Assembly: GCF_022346005.1 (NCBI RefSeq)
Contig: NZ_JAKRMY010000010.1
Location: 60,636 to 124,635, forward strand
Source: Corynebacterium sp. ACRPS
GTDB taxonomy: Bacteria; Actinomycetota; Actinomycetes; Mycobacteriales; Mycobacteriaceae
Direction: 5' to 3'
Length of the DNA stretch: 64,000 nucleotides
In this document: positions 1-9,429 of the stretch, in pieces
Numbering within the stretch: position 1 is the stretch's first letter
Layout of the letters: each line of letters opens with the position of its first letter
The notes under the pieces: generated by a model
What the model saw: only the letters and a program-made list of their open reading frames with translations
Database searches by the model: none
What the model was told of the DNA's origin: nothing
Made by a program: the position numbers and the translations under genes

Positions 1-323
1 GGGAAACCGTGATTGCCGGCCAGCGCGTACAGGTCATCAAGCCTGCTGGTGCACCGCGCTTTGGCTCCCTCGAGTTTGGTACCGCCTTGGTTAATAACCA
101 GGAGGGCAATATTGCCGGCCTGCTCGGTGCTTCCCCGGGTGCTTCGATTGCCCCAGCCGTCATGCTGGAGCTGCTGGAGCGTTGCTTTGGCGAGCGCATG
201 ATTGACTGGAGCGATAAGATTCGCGAGATGGTCCCGTCCTACGGCATGAAGCTGGCCAATGATGAGGACTTCTACAACGAGATGTGGGAATACACCCAGA
301 AGACGCTGAAGCTAGAGCGCTAA
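1..323 (+). CDS. mqo: Malate:quinone oxidoreductase, C-terminal end (partial)
   Basis: About 107 residues of the C terminus are present and the gene starts before the window. The segment carries the FAD-proximal GLLGASPGAS motif followed by a helix and the acidic/aromatic tail (YNEMWEYTQKTLK) typical of Mqo. The family is a membrane-associated FAD enzyme that oxidises malate to oxaloacetate and passes electrons to menaquinone; it is the main malate-oxidising enzyme in corynebacteria. The reading frame enters at base 3 and stops with TAA at 321-323. A strong hairpin follows, so mqo is the last gene of its transcript. Only the tail is visible, so integrity of the catalytic part cannot be judged. 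Confidence 0.9.
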   Translation, partial: ETVIAGQRVQVIKPAGAPRFGSLEFGTALVNNQEGNIAGLLGASPGASIAPAVMLELLERCFGERMIDWSDKIREMVPSYGMKLANDEDFYNEMWEYTQKTLKLER

Positions 324-356
324 AACGCCTTCGGCTGGGACTAAGTCCCAGCCCGT

Positions 357-394
357 GCCCTCCGTGCAGAACGTACTGCGCGGAGGGCTTTGTG
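357..394 (+). terminator. Rho-independent terminator after mqo
   Basis: CCCTCCG (from 358) pairs with CGGAGGG (to 387), followed by CTTTGTG. A second small stem (GGCTGGGAC/GTCCCAGCC) lies just upstream. The position between convergent mqo and selO suits a terminator. Confidence 0.7.
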
Positions 395-428
395 CTGTGC
401 AACTTTTGAATTCGGGGTGGCTAGAAAA

Positions 429-1784
429 TTAGGTACCGCAGTAGGTGAGAAAACCTGCAAGCCCATTCGGGTCGGGCTGTTCGTAGGACGGATGCGGCTC
501 CCACGGGTGGGTCACGGCGTGGAGGAGCTCAGTAAAGGGCTGCATATCGCTCGCCTCGGCGGCGCGCAGCGCGGCTTCGACGGCCATGTTGCGGGGAATG
601 ACCCGGGGCATGGCAGCATCCACGGCATCCGGGGCGGGGTGAGTGGCTAGGTAGCTATCCAGGAAGTCCGTACCTGTGAAGAGCTCTTGGGCAGGAAGGG
701 TGTGGCCGCGGGCGGCATCGGCAAGCGCACGGTGCGCCAACGTGATATCCGGGCGAGATAGCTGCATCGCAGTAAGGTAGGCGGAGGCTACCTCGGTGGT
801 GGAATCGAGGGCCGCGGCTATATCGCTGTGGCGCTGGGTGGCGAATTTCTCCTGGAACCCGTTGATGGTCTCTTGCGCGAAGTCGACCCCGGCATTGATA
901 TCGGCATCAAAAAGCGGCACGAGCGATTCCGCGAGCCGGGCGAGGTTCCAGCCCAGGATGGCTGGTTGATTGCCAAAGGCATAGCGTCCCTGCTGGTCAA
1001 TGCTGGAAAATACCGTATCGGGAGAGTAAGCCTCCATAAAGGCGCACGGGCCATAATCAATGGTTTCACCGGAGATGGTGGTGTTATCCGTATTCATTAC
1101 CCCGTGGATAAAGCCCAAGCGCATCCACGAAGACACGGTGGCTATCTGGCGGTCCATCACGCCCTGGAAGAACTCCCGGTAGTCTGCCCCAGGGTAGTGG
1201 CGCGCGATGGCGTAGTCCGCGAGAGCCTGGAGGTGGCCGGACTGCGCGGCATAGTGAAAAGTTCCGACCCGGATGTGGCTGGCGGCCACGCGGACCAGGA
1301 CGCCCGCCGGCTGCACGTGGCCGCGCTGGATGGGCCGGCCGGTGGAAATCACGGCGAGCGAGCGCGTGGTGGGCACGCCGAGGGCATGCATGGCCTCAGA
1401 AATCAGGTATTCGCGCAGCATGGATGAAAGGGTGCCGCGGCCATCGGCACCCAGGCGGGAATAGGGGGTCAGCCCCGTGCCCTTGGCATGGAGATCCCAC
1501 AGTTTTCCGTCTTTTTCCACCTCGCCCAAGAGCATGGCTCGGCCATCGCCCATCTGCGGGTTGAAGGAGCCGAATTGGAAACCGGAATAGGCCATGGCAT
1601 GCCCGCCGCCGCGGCCCAAGAGGAAATCCAGGCCCTCTGCAGAGCGCAGCCAGTCCGTATTGAGGCCCAGCTGTCGGGCCAGCTCTTCATTGAGAACCAC
1701 GAGCTTAGGATCCGGTTGTTCCTCGCCGTGCGTTGCCGCCACCAAGTCCGGCAGGTGCTTTGCATAGTCGTGGTGTAGGTGCAT
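429..1784 (-). CDS. selO: Protein adenylyltransferase SelO (YdiU/UPF0061 family)
   Basis: A 451-residue protein, slightly shorter than the usual 480-490. SelO is a pseudokinase-fold enzyme that transfers AMP to Ser/Thr/Tyr of target proteins and is linked to redox stress. Family blocks visible are KGTGLTPYSR (about 101-110), LGADGRGT (111-118), SMLREYLISEAM (121-132) and the metal-binding/catalytic HGVMNTDN plus TIDYGP region (227-246). The open frame continues upstream to 2171, but the ATG at 1784 has GGAGG just ahead of it and begins with the family-typical MHLHHDYAKHLPDL, so the longer version is a shadow. It lies one base after the stop of the phzF-like gene and is probably co-transcribed with it. 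Confidence 0.9.
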   Translation of the reverse strand: MHLHHDYAKHLPDLVAATHGEEQPDPKLVVLNEELARQLGLNTDWLRSAEGLDFLLGRGGGHAMAYSGFQFGSFNPQMGDGRAMLLGEVEKDGKLWDLHAKGTGLTPYSRLGADGRGTLSSMLREYLISEAMHALGVPTTRSLAVISTGRPIQRGHVQPAGVLVRVAASHIRVGTFHYAAQSGHLQALADYAIARHYPGADYREFFQGVMDRQIATVSSWMRLGFIHGVMNTDNTTISGETIDYGPCAFMEAYSPDTVFSSIDQQGRYAFGNQPAILGWNLARLAESLVPLFDADINAGVDFAQETINGFQEKFATQRHSDIAAALDSTTEVASAYLTAMQLSRPDITLAHRALADAARGHTLPAQELFTGTDFLDSYLATHPAPDAVDAAMPRVIPRNMAVEAALRAAEASDMQPFTELLHAVTHPWEPHPSYEQPDPNGLAGFLTYCGT

Positions 1785-1785
1785 T

Positions 1786-2610
1786 TTAGACCTCCAATTT
1801 TCCTTGCACGCGGATGTGGACGCGGCCGCCGACCCAAATATCGGCGCCGTCATCGTGGATAAAGACCTCCCCGTCTCGTCCCAGCTGGCTGCCCTGGCAG
1901 GCGGTGTAGCGGGCAGGGACCAGCCCGCGCGAGCGCATGAATTGTGCGGCACCGCCGTTGAAGGAGCCGGTGACAGGATCCTCGAATCCTGCGGTAAACG
2001 CGCGCACTTCATAGGCGGCGGAATCAGTACCCGCGCTGCTATTACACATGCCCACCACGCCCACCTTGGGTCGGGTTGCGGCGGGCTGAACCGCGCGCAC
2101 GGCCGCGGCATCGCGCAGCTGTAAAAGCCGCCAACCAGGCCCATTGTCCACCCAAGCGGAATCGATGACATCTGCTTCTGCGATATTCAAGCCCGCGCAG
2201 GCCTCTGCCAGTTCGGCGCTGCTCAGCGGCCCGCTCGCGCGCAGGGGAGGGGTGGCAAAAGAATAAATTCTCCCGCTTTCGCGCACGGAGACCATCCCCA
2301 CCCCGCATTCCTGCACTATGGTGCCTTCCTTCTGCGGTTTATTGCCGAGTGCCCGCCAGACGGCGGCGCTGCCCAGGGTGGGGTGGCCGGCGAAATCGAA
2401 TTCCTCGTGCGGGGTAAAAATGCGCACGCGATAGTCCGCCGCGGGATCGGTGGGCTCGAGCAAGAACGTAGTTTCAGAAAAATTGGTCCAGTGCGCGATG
2501 GCCTGCATCTGCTGCGTCGAGAGCCCATCGGCATGGGCCACGACGGCGAGCGGGTTACCGGAAAACGCCGAGGTGGCAAAGACATCGACTTCAAAGAACT
2601 GGAGTTGCAT
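1786..2610 (-). CDS. PhzF family epimerase/isomerase
   Basis: A 274-residue protein with the PhzF signature: N-terminal FFEVDVFATSAFSGNPLAVV, the catalytic glutamate in TNFSETTFL (E46) and the FDFAGHPTLGSA block. PhzF-fold proteins isomerise small substrates by proton shuttling; the substrate here is unknown, and no phenazine genes are nearby. The C-terminal half contains GFEDPVTGSFNGG, the second family block. Start ATG at 2610 sits 7 nt after a TAGACT box, so the mRNA is probably leaderless. It is first of a two-gene unit with selO and is divergent from the sensor kinase. Confidence 0.85.
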   Translation of the reverse strand: MQLQFFEVDVFATSAFSGNPLAVVAHADGLSTQQMQAIAHWTNFSETTFLLEPTDPAADYRVRIFTPHEEFDFAGHPTLGSAAVWRALGNKPQKEGTIVQECGVGMVSVRESGRIYSFATPPLRASGPLSSAELAEACAGLNIAEADVIDSAWVDNGPGWRLLQLRDAAAVRAVQPAATRPKVGVVGMCNSSAGTDSAAYEVRAFTAGFEDPVTGSFNGGAAQFMRSRGLVPARYTACQGSQLGRDGEVFIHDDGADIWVGGRVHIRVQGKLEV

Positions 2611-2617
2611 GCCCGCC

Positions 2618-2623
2618 AGTCTA
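2618..2623 (-). promoter_or_regulatory. -10 box of leaderless phzF-like transcript
   Basis: TAGACT on the minus strand, 7 nt before ATG 2610; no Shine-Dalgarno is present. Confidence 0.55.
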
Positions 2624-2663
2624 GTCAGCCCTGGGGATGAGGCCGGCAGGCTGGCTTCTGCGC

Positions 2664-2669
2664 TAGCCT
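2664..2669 (+). promoter_or_regulatory. -10 box of leaderless sensor-kinase transcript
   Basis: TAGCCT, 7 nt before ATG 2677; no Shine-Dalgarno. It lies about 40 bp from the divergent phzF-like box. Confidence 0.5.
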
Positions 2670-2676
2670 TGCCCTT

Positions 2677-3858
2677 ATGACTAAGCTTTGGCCGGATCGT
2701 CTGCGCGACTGGATTGGACCGCCGTGGCGAATCATTATCCCCGTGTTCTTCGGCGTGCTGTTGCCCAACGCCGCGAACTTTTTACACACCGATTCGCCCT
2801 TCCAGGCCATCGTCGCGGTCTTGTACACCGTCGGCATCCCGCTGGCGCTGTGGCTGCATCCCAAGCTGCAAGAAAAGTCCATTTTCTTCGTTGCCGGCAC
2901 CATGACGCTGTGCATTTTCACGCCCTTGGCCTCCCTGGCAAACTTCCACGCCCCGATTTTTGCCTACACGGCCTTTCTCATCGGCACGCATTCCCGCAAG
3001 CGCTTGCGCTATATCTGGCTTGCCTGGATCGCCTTGGGCTCTTTGGCCGGAACCACCGCAAGCCTATTTGGGGAAAAGCTCTTCGCGGGTAGCGACATCG
3101 GCCTGGGCGATGCGACCATGAGCCCGCTGCTTGCCTATGCCGGCACGGTCCTGCTCGGCTGGCCGGTCTTGGGCTTTTTCTACCTGCTCGGCACCAATAA
3201 TCGGAAGCGCCGGGAGGGCCAACAGCTGCTCATCGAGCGCGCGGAGATGGCCGGCGCCGTCGAGCGCAACCGCATCGCCCGCGAGATGCATGACATCGTC
3301 GCCCACAACCTCGCTGGCGTCATTGCGCTTGCCGATGGCGCCCGGTTCGCCGCCACCAAAGACCCCAAGGTAGCCACGGAGGCGCTCGATACCATCGCCT
3401 CCACCTCGCGCGAGTCTTTAAAACAGATGCGCAGCCTGCTCTCCGTCTTGCGCGAAGAGGATTCGCGCGGGGAAACCAAGGCCCCAGGCACCTCAGACAT
3501 CGCCGGGCTGTTTTCGGAGGCCCGGCGCGCCGGCTTCGATATCACCGTCTACGGCATGGAAAAGCTACCCGCCGATAGCGATGAGCTCTATCAATTCACC
3601 ATCTACCGCATCGTGCAGGAGATGCTGACCAATATGCTCAAATACTCCAGCCAAAATAGGGGAACCCTGCGCTTTCGCAGCGATAGGTCGGCGCTTGTTA
3701 TCGAGGGGCACAACCCCATGGCGCAGCCGGACAAGGACCACACGCCAGGCTACGGCCTCATCGGGATGAAAGAGCGCGTAAAGGCCTATGGTGGCAGTGT
3801 GTCCACCAAGGCCGAGGATGGAACGTTTGCAATCACCGTGGAGGTACCGCATGTCTAA
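2677..3858 (+). CDS. Two-component sensor histidine kinase, NarL/LiaS type (HisKA_3)
   Basis: A 393-residue membrane kinase. The N-terminal 180 residues form about five or six hydrophobic segments with no large extracellular loop, as in intramembrane-sensing kinases. The dimerisation/phosphoacceptor region reads NRIAREMHDIVAHNLAGV, with H205 the likely phosphorylated histidine. A HATPase domain follows, with the N-box around EMLTNMLKYSS and the glycine-rich GYGLIGMKERV. The stop overlaps the start of the response regulator by 8 bp, so the two are translationally coupled. The downstream ABC exporter suggests a sensor for an envelope-active compound; the ligand is not evident. Confidence 0.9.
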   Translation: MTKLWPDRLRDWIGPPWRIIIPVFFGVLLPNAANFLHTDSPFQAIVAVLYTVGIPLALWLHPKLQEKSIFFVAGTMTLCIFTPLASLANFHAPIFAYTAFLIGTHSRKRLRYIWLAWIALGSLAGTTASLFGEKLFAGSDIGLGDATMSPLLAYAGTVLLGWPVLGFFYLLGTNNRKRREGQQLLIERAEMAGAVERNRIAREMHDIVAHNLAGVIALADGARFAATKDPKVATEALDTIASTSRESLKQMRSLLSVLREEDSRGETKAPGTSDIAGLFSEARRAGFDITVYGMEKLPADSDELYQFTIYRIVQEMLTNMLKYSSQNRGTLRFRSDRSALVIEGHNPMAQPDKDHTPGYGLIGMKERVKAYGGSVSTKAEDGTFAITVEVPHV

Positions 3859-4612
3859 TCCGGAACAGGAACCTGAGCCCATTCGCATTGCGCTTGTCGA
3901 TGACCAACCGCTCCTGCGCGCCGGGTTCGCCATGCTGATCGGCTCGCAGGAGGATATGAGCGTGGTCTGGCAGGCCTCCGATGGCGATGAGGTACTGGAC
4001 CTTGCGCGGCAAGAGCCCGTCGATATCATCCTCATGGACGTGCAAATGGCGCGGGTCAACGGCATTGCGGCCACGGAGGAAGTTCTCCCAGAATTCCCGG
4101 AGACCAAGGTCATCATGCTGACCACCTTTGATGATCACAACTTTGTCCACGGCGCAATCTCTGCTGGGGCGTCTGGATTCTTGCTCAAAGACGTCGAGCC
4201 CGAGGAGCTGCTCTCCGCCATTCGCACCGTGCACTCGGGCGAGGCCGTGCTTTCGCCGCGCATTACCGCCCAGGTGCTCCAACAAGTCCGCAGCGAGGAG
4301 GGTGGAGATAGCGGGAAGGAGCACTCGGCTTCGCATACCGCTGCGGCAGCGCAGCCCGGCGCCGATGCCGCCACGACCCCGCCTGCAGCGGAGCTCACCC
4401 CGCGCGAGATGGATATTTTAAGGCTCATGGCGCTGGGGTATTCCAATACCGAAATATCCGAAGAGGAATTTGTCTCCATGGCAACGGTCAAGACCCACGT
4501 GCGCCACGTGCTGACCAAGACTGGGTCCCGCGACCGCGTCCAGGCCGTGCTGTATGCCTATACCCATGGGGTAGTCACCGTAGAGGAGCTGCTTTCTCAT
4601 CCCCAGGGATGA
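3851..4612 (+). CDS. Response regulator, NarL/LuxR family
   Basis: A 253-residue regulator starting at ATG 3851 inside the end of the kinase gene. The receiver domain (about 10-130) has the acidic pair D17/D18, phosphoacceptor D63 (IILMDVQMA) and the conserved lysine in GFLLKD. An alanine-rich linker of about 50 residues (150-185) separates it from a LuxR-type helix-turn-helix (LTPREMDILRLMALGYSNTEI, then MATVKTHVRHVLTKTG). It most likely activates the neighbouring ABC transporter genes; the 59-bp gap before the ATPase gene leaves room for a separate promoter. Confidence 0.92.
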   Translation: MSNPEQEPEPIRIALVDDQPLLRAGFAMLIGSQEDMSVVWQASDGDEVLDLARQEPVDIILMDVQMARVNGIAATEEVLPEFPETKVIMLTTFDDHNFVHGAISAGASGFLLKDVEPEELLSAIRTVHSGEAVLSPRITAQVLQQVRSEEGGDSGKEHSASHTAAAAQPGADAATTPPAAELTPREMDILRLMALGYSNTEISEEEFVSMATVKTHVRHVLTKTGSRDRVQAVLYAYTHGVVTVEELLSHPQG

Positions 4613-4671
4613 ACGGCTAAATCCGCCTCGAGGATGGTTACTTCGCGCCGGGAAAGCGCCAGGATAAAACC

Positions 4672-5571
4672 ATGCTCACAGTCACACAGCTTTCCAAGAA
4701 ATACGGTTCCTTTACAGCAGTAGACAACCTCTCCTTCGAGGTTCCCGATGGCCAGGTCACCGGGTTCCTTGGACCCAATGGTTCCGGCAAATCCACCACG
4801 ATGCGCATGTGCGTCGGTCTAGAAAATCCCACCTCCGGCACCGCCACTTTCGATGGCACCCCATTTCGCGAACTATCCGATCCTGCCTCCATGGTGGGCA
4901 CTCTGCTCGATGCCAACTGGTTCCACCCCGGCCGCAGCGCCCGCGCGCACCTGGGCTATATGGCAGCACTGCAGGGGGTATCGATGAATCACGTCGATGA
5001 CACCCTGGAGCGCGTCGGGCTCGGAAAGGTGGCGAAAAAGCGCATCGGGGGCTATTCGCTTGGTATGAAACAGCGCCTGGGCCTCGCCTGCGCCATGGTG
5101 GGACAGCCCAAGCACTTGCTTCTCGATGAACCCGTCAACGGCCTCGACCCCGAAGGCGTGCACTGGATGCGCGACCGCATCCGCGAATTCGCCGCCGGGG
5201 GATGCTCCGTGCTGGTGTCGTCCCACCTGCTCTCAGAAATGCAGCTCACGGCGGACCGCCTAGTGGTCATCGGCAAGGGCAAGCTCGTCGGCGAAGGCAC
5301 GGTAGAAGAATTCGTCAACGCCTCTGGTGCTACCACCGTGGAGGTCGTCGTGGACCAGCCCGAAGAGCTGGCTCGCCTGCTGCACGATTCGCAGGCGGAG
5401 ACCTCCTTTGATGGGGAAGTGCTGCGCATTACCGGTCTAGACCGCGACGAGGTCGGCCAATTGTGCTTTGACCACCGCATCCGCATCAGCAGCCTTGAGG
5501 TCAAGCATCCCTCCTTAGAAGACGCCTTCCTCGGCGCTACCGCAGACCACCTGGACTACCGCTCCGCATAA
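4672..5571 (+). CDS. ABC transporter ATP-binding protein (drug/peptide exporter type)
   Basis: A 299-residue ATPase. Walker A is GPNGSGKST (34-42), the signature is YSLGMKQRL, and Walker B is LLLDEPVNGLDP. About 70 extra C-terminal residues follow the core, as in CcmA/BcrA-type subunits that pair with ABC-2 permeases. AGGA lies 7 nt ahead of ATG 4672. The permease gene follows after 28 bp. With the upstream kinase/regulator pair this is a classic regulated efflux or resistance module (bacitracin/lantibiotic-type logic), although the substrate cannot be read from sequence. Confidence 0.9.
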   Translation: MLTVTQLSKKYGSFTAVDNLSFEVPDGQVTGFLGPNGSGKSTTMRMCVGLENPTSGTATFDGTPFRELSDPASMVGTLLDANWFHPGRSARAHLGYMAALQGVSMNHVDDTLERVGLGKVAKKRIGGYSLGMKQRLGLACAMVGQPKHLLLDEPVNGLDPEGVHWMRDRIREFAAGGCSVLVSSHLLSEMQLTADRLVVIGKGKLVGEGTVEEFVNASGATTVEVVVDQPEELARLLHDSQAETSFDGEVLRITGLDRDEVGQLCFDHRIRISSLEVKHPSLEDAFLGATADHLDYRSA

Positions 5572-5599
5572 CTCGCTTAAGAAAGGCAGATGACGAGCC

Positions 5600-6337
5600 A
5601 TGAATACCATCGTTTCCGAATCCCGCAAGATATTTTCCCTGCGCTCAACGTGGGTATACCTCGCTATCATCACCGTCGGGCTGACAGCCGCCAACGTGCT
5701 GATGGGAGCTATCCGCAATGACGACAGCGCCCTCCAATCCTCTGACCTAGCCATCGGCGCCATCTTCGCCGTGGTCATCATGATCTTTTCTTCGGCCACG
5801 CTCGTCGGTGGCGACTTACAGAAAGGCACCGTAGCCTGGAGCTACCTATCTACCAACCGGCGTTTACAAGTGCTTTCGAGCCAGATCCTCGTCATTACCG
5901 TGGCTAACGTTGCCGCCGCGGCCTTGGCAGGCATCCTCGGAATGTTGTTTAACGCTGCGCTCGGCAGCTCGTATGACTTCTCCAGCTTCGTGCACTACCC
6001 AGATAACGCCGTGTTCCTATTTACCTTTGTGGAATACATCGTCTACACCCTGCTCGCTACCGGCTTGGCATATATCCTGCGCAGCGGCACTTTCGCGGCC
6101 ATGTTGCTCATTATTGAGTACTTCGTCATCGAAAGCGTACTGACCTCGATGGATATGGGCTGGGCCAAAATCATCCTGCAGATTTTGCCCGATGCCAACC
6201 TGCGCACCTTCTTCCAAGGCCAAAACACCTTCGGGCTCATGGCCCCGCAGTGGGTATCCGGCGTTATCGTCCTAGCCATGGTGGTAGCTGTCCTCGGTGG
6301 GGCAGCGGCCGTCCAGCGCCGCCGCGCCGTGGTCTAA
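5600..6337 (+). CDS. ABC-2 type transporter permease
   Basis: A 245-residue integral membrane protein with about six hydrophobic segments (near residues 18-36, 55-75, 95-120, 138-160, 165-185 and 215-238). The N terminus NTIVSESRKIFSLRSTWVYL is the usual amphipathic start of BcrB-like permeases. It lies directly behind its ATPase partner and ends 22 bp before the convergent yaaA gene. Together the two subunits should form a dimeric exporter. Confidence 0.85.
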   Translation: MNTIVSESRKIFSLRSTWVYLAIITVGLTAANVLMGAIRNDDSALQSSDLAIGAIFAVVIMIFSSATLVGGDLQKGTVAWSYLSTNRRLQVLSSQILVITVANVAAAALAGILGMLFNAALGSSYDFSSFVHYPDNAVFLFTFVEYIVYTLLATGLAYILRSGTFAAMLLIIEYFVIESVLTSMDMGWAKIILQILPDANLRTFFQGQNTFGLMAPQWVSGVIVLAMVVAVLGGAAAVQRRRAVV

Positions 6338-6359
6338 GCTCCTGCCAGGCACTCACACC

Positions 6360-7082
6360 CTACGGGGATACGACGAGGGTAAGCTCCCGTGAGCCGTGCG
6401 GCGGTTCCTCCACCGTCATGCCGGCCGCGCGGGCGATAGCGGCGACATCGGCGGCGCTGAAGGCATCGGCGGGCGAAAGCGCCAGCTCCCGGGCCAGCAG
6501 GCCTTTAAAGTGCTTATTAAAGTGGCTGACCACCTTGCGCGAGCCATCCGGTTGCACGCTTTCCACCCGCACCGTCACCGCCGAAGGCAGCCGGCCCAAT
6601 TGCTGGTAGGTGCCCGATCGCAGATCCACAACCAGCTCGTCGATGTTTTCTAGTGCCTGCGTTATCTGCTTGCCCCAAAAAGACTTCATGGTGCGACCGC
6701 CCAGCTTGGTTCCGCCCGATAAGCGGTAATGGGGGATGGGGTCGTCGGCGCGCAGGAGGCCGAAGAGGGCATCGCCAATAGCAAGGCGGCTCCACGAGGG
6801 AAGGGTGGATGCCGAAAGTGCATCAAAAAGCACGCCAGTATAGCGCTCGACCGCCGGCATGGTGGGGGTGGTAAAAAGCTGGCTGTTGGATTCGGCCTCA
6901 CTGCGCAGCTTTTCCGAGAGCTTCAGCGTCACCATCGCCTCATCAACGGGAAGAGACTGCAGCTCAGCGGCGATTTCGCGCCGCGTATCGGTAAGTTCTG
7001 GAAAAGATAGGTGCGCAAAATCGAGCGGCTTTCCCGTGCCGCCATGGGCCTTGGTTTCTGAAGGAGGGAGGACAATGAGCAT
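6360..7082 (-). CDS. yaaA: YaaA family peroxide-stress protein (UPF0246)
   Basis: A 240-residue protein starting [20 protein letters not shown], the invariant YaaA N terminus. Further family blocks are [27 protein letters not shown] (about 108-124), FWGKQIT and VDLRSGTY. YaaA binds DNA and limits iron-dependent oxidative damage in E. coli. It is transcribed divergently from proS, only about 30 bp separating the two starts, and converges on the ABC permease. Confidence 0.88.
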   Translation of the reverse strand: MLIVLPPSETKAHGGTGKPLDFAHLSFPELTDTRREIAAELQSLPVDEAMVTLKLSEKLRSEAESNSQLFTTPTMPAVERYTGVLFDALSASTLPSWSRLAIGDALFGLLRADDPIPHYRLSGGTKLGGRTMKSFWGKQITQALENIDELVVDLRSGTYQQLGRLPSAVTVRVESVQPDGSRKVVSHFNKHFKGLLARELALSPADAFSAADVAAIARAAGMTVEEPPHGSRELTLVVSP

Positions 7083-7100
7083 ATAGATAGGGTAGCGATG

Positions 7101-7106
7101 TATATT
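7101..7106 (+). promoter_or_regulatory. -10 box of leaderless proS transcript
   Basis: TATATT, 6 nt before ATG 7113. This decides the start: an upstream in-frame ATG at 7098 would lie on or before the promoter element. Confidence 0.6.
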
Positions 7107-7112
7107 TTGACC

Positions 7113-8882
7113 ATGATTACCCGCCTTTCTGAACTATTTCTCCGCACCCTTCGCGAGGACCCAGCCGATGCCGAGGTCCCCAGCCACAAGCTGCTGGTGC
7201 GTGCCGGTTACGTGCGCCGCGTCGCGCCGGGCATTTATACCTGGCTGCCATTAGGGCTGCGCACCCTGCGCAAGATTGAAGACGTGGTACGCCAAGAAAT
7301 GGATGCCATTGGCGGGCAAGAGATGCTTTTCCCAGCGCTGCTACCGCGCGAGCCCTATGAAAAGACCAACCGGTGGGTGGAATACGGTCCCAACCTATTC
7401 CGGCTGCAGGACCGCAAGAATGCGGACCTGCTGCTGGGGCCAACACACGAGGAAATGTTTGCCAATGCCGTAAAGGACATGTACTCCTCGTACAAGGATT
7501 TCCCGGTCACCCTGTATCAGATTCAGACGAAGTACCGCGATGAGGAACGCCCCCGCGCCGGGGTGCTGCGCGGGCGCGAGTTCGTGATGAAGGATTCCTA
7601 CTCCTTCGATATGAACGATGAGGGCTTAGACTCCTCCTACGCCCGTCACCGCAAGGCATATCAGAATATTTTTGACCGCTTGGAAATCGATTACGCCATT
7701 TGTAAGGCCACTTCTGGCGCGATGGGCGGATCCGCCTCCGAGGAGTTCTTGGCGCTTTCTGAGGTGGGCGAAGACCTTTTTGTTCGCTCCACCGAAGGCG
7801 ATTATGCGGCCAATGTAGAGGCGGTCGTGACCCAAGCGCCCCCAGAAAAGGACATTGCGGGTCAGCCCGCGGCAAAGGAATATCGTACCCCGGATGCCGC
7901 CACCATTGAAGCGCTGGTGCACTGGGCGAAGACCGAGGACATAGCGGTCGACGGCCATGAGGCTCGGGCCGCGGATATCCTCAAGTGCGTCATGGTGGAG
8001 GTAACTCACCCGGCGCTAGAGGATGCTGAAGAGAAGAAGGAATTGGCGGCGATTCTGATCCCGGGCGACCGCGAACTAGATCCCAAGCGCCTTGAAGCGG
8101 CCTTGGAACCGGCAGAATTCACCCTGGCAAGCGATAAGATCTATGCGCAATACGATTTCTTGGAACAGGGCTTTGTGGGCCCGCGCGCGCTGAACTCCAA
8201 TGGCGTGAAGGTCTTTGCCGATCCCCGCGTGGTCAAGGGATCTTCCTGGATCACCGGCGCGGATGCGCAAAACTGCTACGTCGTGGGCTGCGTGGCCGGC
8301 CGCGATTTCCACGTCGATGAGTTCGTGGAAGCAGCAGAGGTCAAAGAGGGCGATCCCGCACCGGATAACCAGGGCACCTTGGCCTTGCAGCGAGGCATCG
8401 AGCTGGGCCACATCTTCCAGTTGGGCCGCAAGTACACCGAGGCCTTTGACGTGCAAATCCTCGATGAAAACGGCAAGCGCGCCATCCCCACGATGGGCTC
8501 TTATGGCATCGGCATCTCCCGCATGCTGGCCGTGCTGGCAGAGCAGCGCCACGATGAAAAGGGCCTGAATTGGCCGGTGGCGGTGGCGCCGTACCAAGTG
8601 CACGTGGCGGTGGCGAATAAGGATGCAGCGGCCATGGAGGCCGGCGATAAGCTGGTAGAAGAGCTATCCCAGGCAGGCCTTGAGGTGCTTTTCGATGACC
8701 GCCCCAAGGTCTCCCCGGGCGTGAAGTTCAAAGATGCAGAGTTACTTGGCATGCCCTTTGTGGCCATCTTGGGACGCGCCTTCAAAGACGGCATCATTGA
8801 GCTGCGCATCCGCGGGCAGGAACCTCTGGAAGTTCCGGCGGAGAAAATCGTGGATAAACTCCTCGAGCTTGTGCGGGCTTAA
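7113..8882 (+). CDS. proS: Prolyl-tRNA synthetase
   Basis: A 589-residue class II synthetase of the bacterial type with an editing (INS) insertion. It charges tRNA-Pro with proline. The family N terminus [17 protein letters not shown] begins at 7113. Class II motifs are seen at GIYTWLPLG, the motif 2 strand-loop ([21 protein letters not shown], split by the loop) and motif 3 near [11 protein letters not shown]. The anticodon-binding domain occupies the last 110 residues. A frame-preserving ATG 15 nt upstream is less likely because the TATATT box would then be inside the gene. Confidence 0.95.
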   Translation: MITRLSELFLRTLREDPADAEVPSHKLLVRAGYVRRVAPGIYTWLPLGLRTLRKIEDVVRQEMDAIGGQEMLFPALLPREPYEKTNRWVEYGPNLFRLQDRKNADLLLGPTHEEMFANAVKDMYSSYKDFPVTLYQIQTKYRDEERPRAGVLRGREFVMKDSYSFDMNDEGLDSSYARHRKAYQNIFDRLEIDYAICKATSGAMGGSASEEFLALSEVGEDLFVRSTEGDYAANVEAVVTQAPPEKDIAGQPAAKEYRTPDAATIEALVHWAKTEDIAVDGHEARAADILKCVMVEVTHPALEDAEEKKELAAILIPGDRELDPKRLEAALEPAEFTLASDKIYAQYDFLEQGFVGPRALNSNGVKVFADPRVVKGSSWITGADAQNCYVVGCVAGRDFHVDEFVEAAEVKEGDPAPDNQGTLALQRGIELGHIFQLGRKYTEAFDVQILDENGKRAIPTMGSYGIGISRMLAVLAEQRHDEKGLNWPVAVAPYQVHVAVANKDAAAMEAGDKLVEELSQAGLEVLFDDRPKVSPGVKFKDAELLGMPFVAILGRAFKDGIIELRIRGQEPLEVPAEKIVDKLLELVRA

Positions 8883-8928
8883 CTTAAAGCACCGCGCCAA
8901 GGCCCAGCGCTCATAAGCAGGGGCAAGG

Positions 8929-8934
8929 TAGCCT
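8929..8934 (+). promoter_or_regulatory. -10 box, leaderless small membrane protein gene
   Basis: TAGCCT, 8 nt before ATG 8943. Confidence 0.45.
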
Positions 8935-8942
8935 GGGGAAGC

Positions 8943-9305
8943 ATGAGACTTAATAAATACGTGCTCCCCATGGCCCTTATTACGATGGGCACGCTGCATT
9001 TCCTGCGCGCTAAAAATTTTGAATCTATCGTGCCGCCGCAGCTGCCGGGCTCGCCGCGGTTGTATAACTTTGCTTCCGGCGCCTGGGAAATAGCTACCGG
9101 CTGTTTGCTCACTGAACGCGCCACTCGCGAGTCCGGTGGCGCGTCAGCCGCGGCGCTATTTCTTGCCGTGTGGCCGGCGAATATGTACCACGCCTGGATC
9201 GAGCGCGACGCGGGATGGCCGAAGAAGCTGTATCACATCATTCGGTTGCCGCTGCAGATTCCGTTGATTCGCTACGCATGGAAGATCGCGCAGGGTAGGA
9301 CATAA
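8943..9305 (+). CDS. DoxX-like small membrane protein
   Basis: A 120-residue protein with about three or four short hydrophobic segments (7-20, 48-60, 77-92, 102-116). The opening pattern (membrane helix, then TLHFLRAKNFESIVPPQLP and a glycine/tryptophan helix GAWEIATG) resembles the DoxX/DUF4267-like group seen in many actinobacteria. Function is unknown. It stands alone between proS and the convergent rpf gene and probably has its own leaderless promoter. Confidence 0.6.
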   Translation: MRLNKYVLPMALITMGTLHFLRAKNFESIVPPQLPGSPRLYNFASGAWEIATGCLLTERATRESGGASAAALFLAVWPANMYHAWIERDAGWPKKLYHIIRLPLQIPLIRYAWKIAQGRT

Positions 9306-9316
9306 AACCAAAAAGA

Positions 9317-9371
9317 ACCGACTCCCCAATTTTCCAAGAAAATAGATACCCAGAGGAAATCGGGGGTCGGT
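9317..9371 (-). terminator. Terminator between DoxX-like gene and rpf (stronger on minus strand)
   Basis: ACCGACTCCCC (9317-9327) pairs with GGGGGTCGGT (9362-9371). On the minus strand the hairpin is followed by TTCTTTTTGG, so it best ends the rpf transcript. A second perfect 9-bp inverted repeat, GCGTGATGC/GCATCACGC, lies at 9377-9407 nearer to rpf. Confidence 0.7.
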
Positions 9372-9429
9372 AGCTTGCGTGATGCCGCCGCTAGCGCAGC
9401 ATCACGCGACCGCTGCGGGCGGAAGAGGT

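Noticed and set aside
1785..2171. N-terminal extension of SelO
   Set aside because: It lies wholly inside the phzF-like gene; the RBS-preceded ATG 1784 gives the family N terminus.
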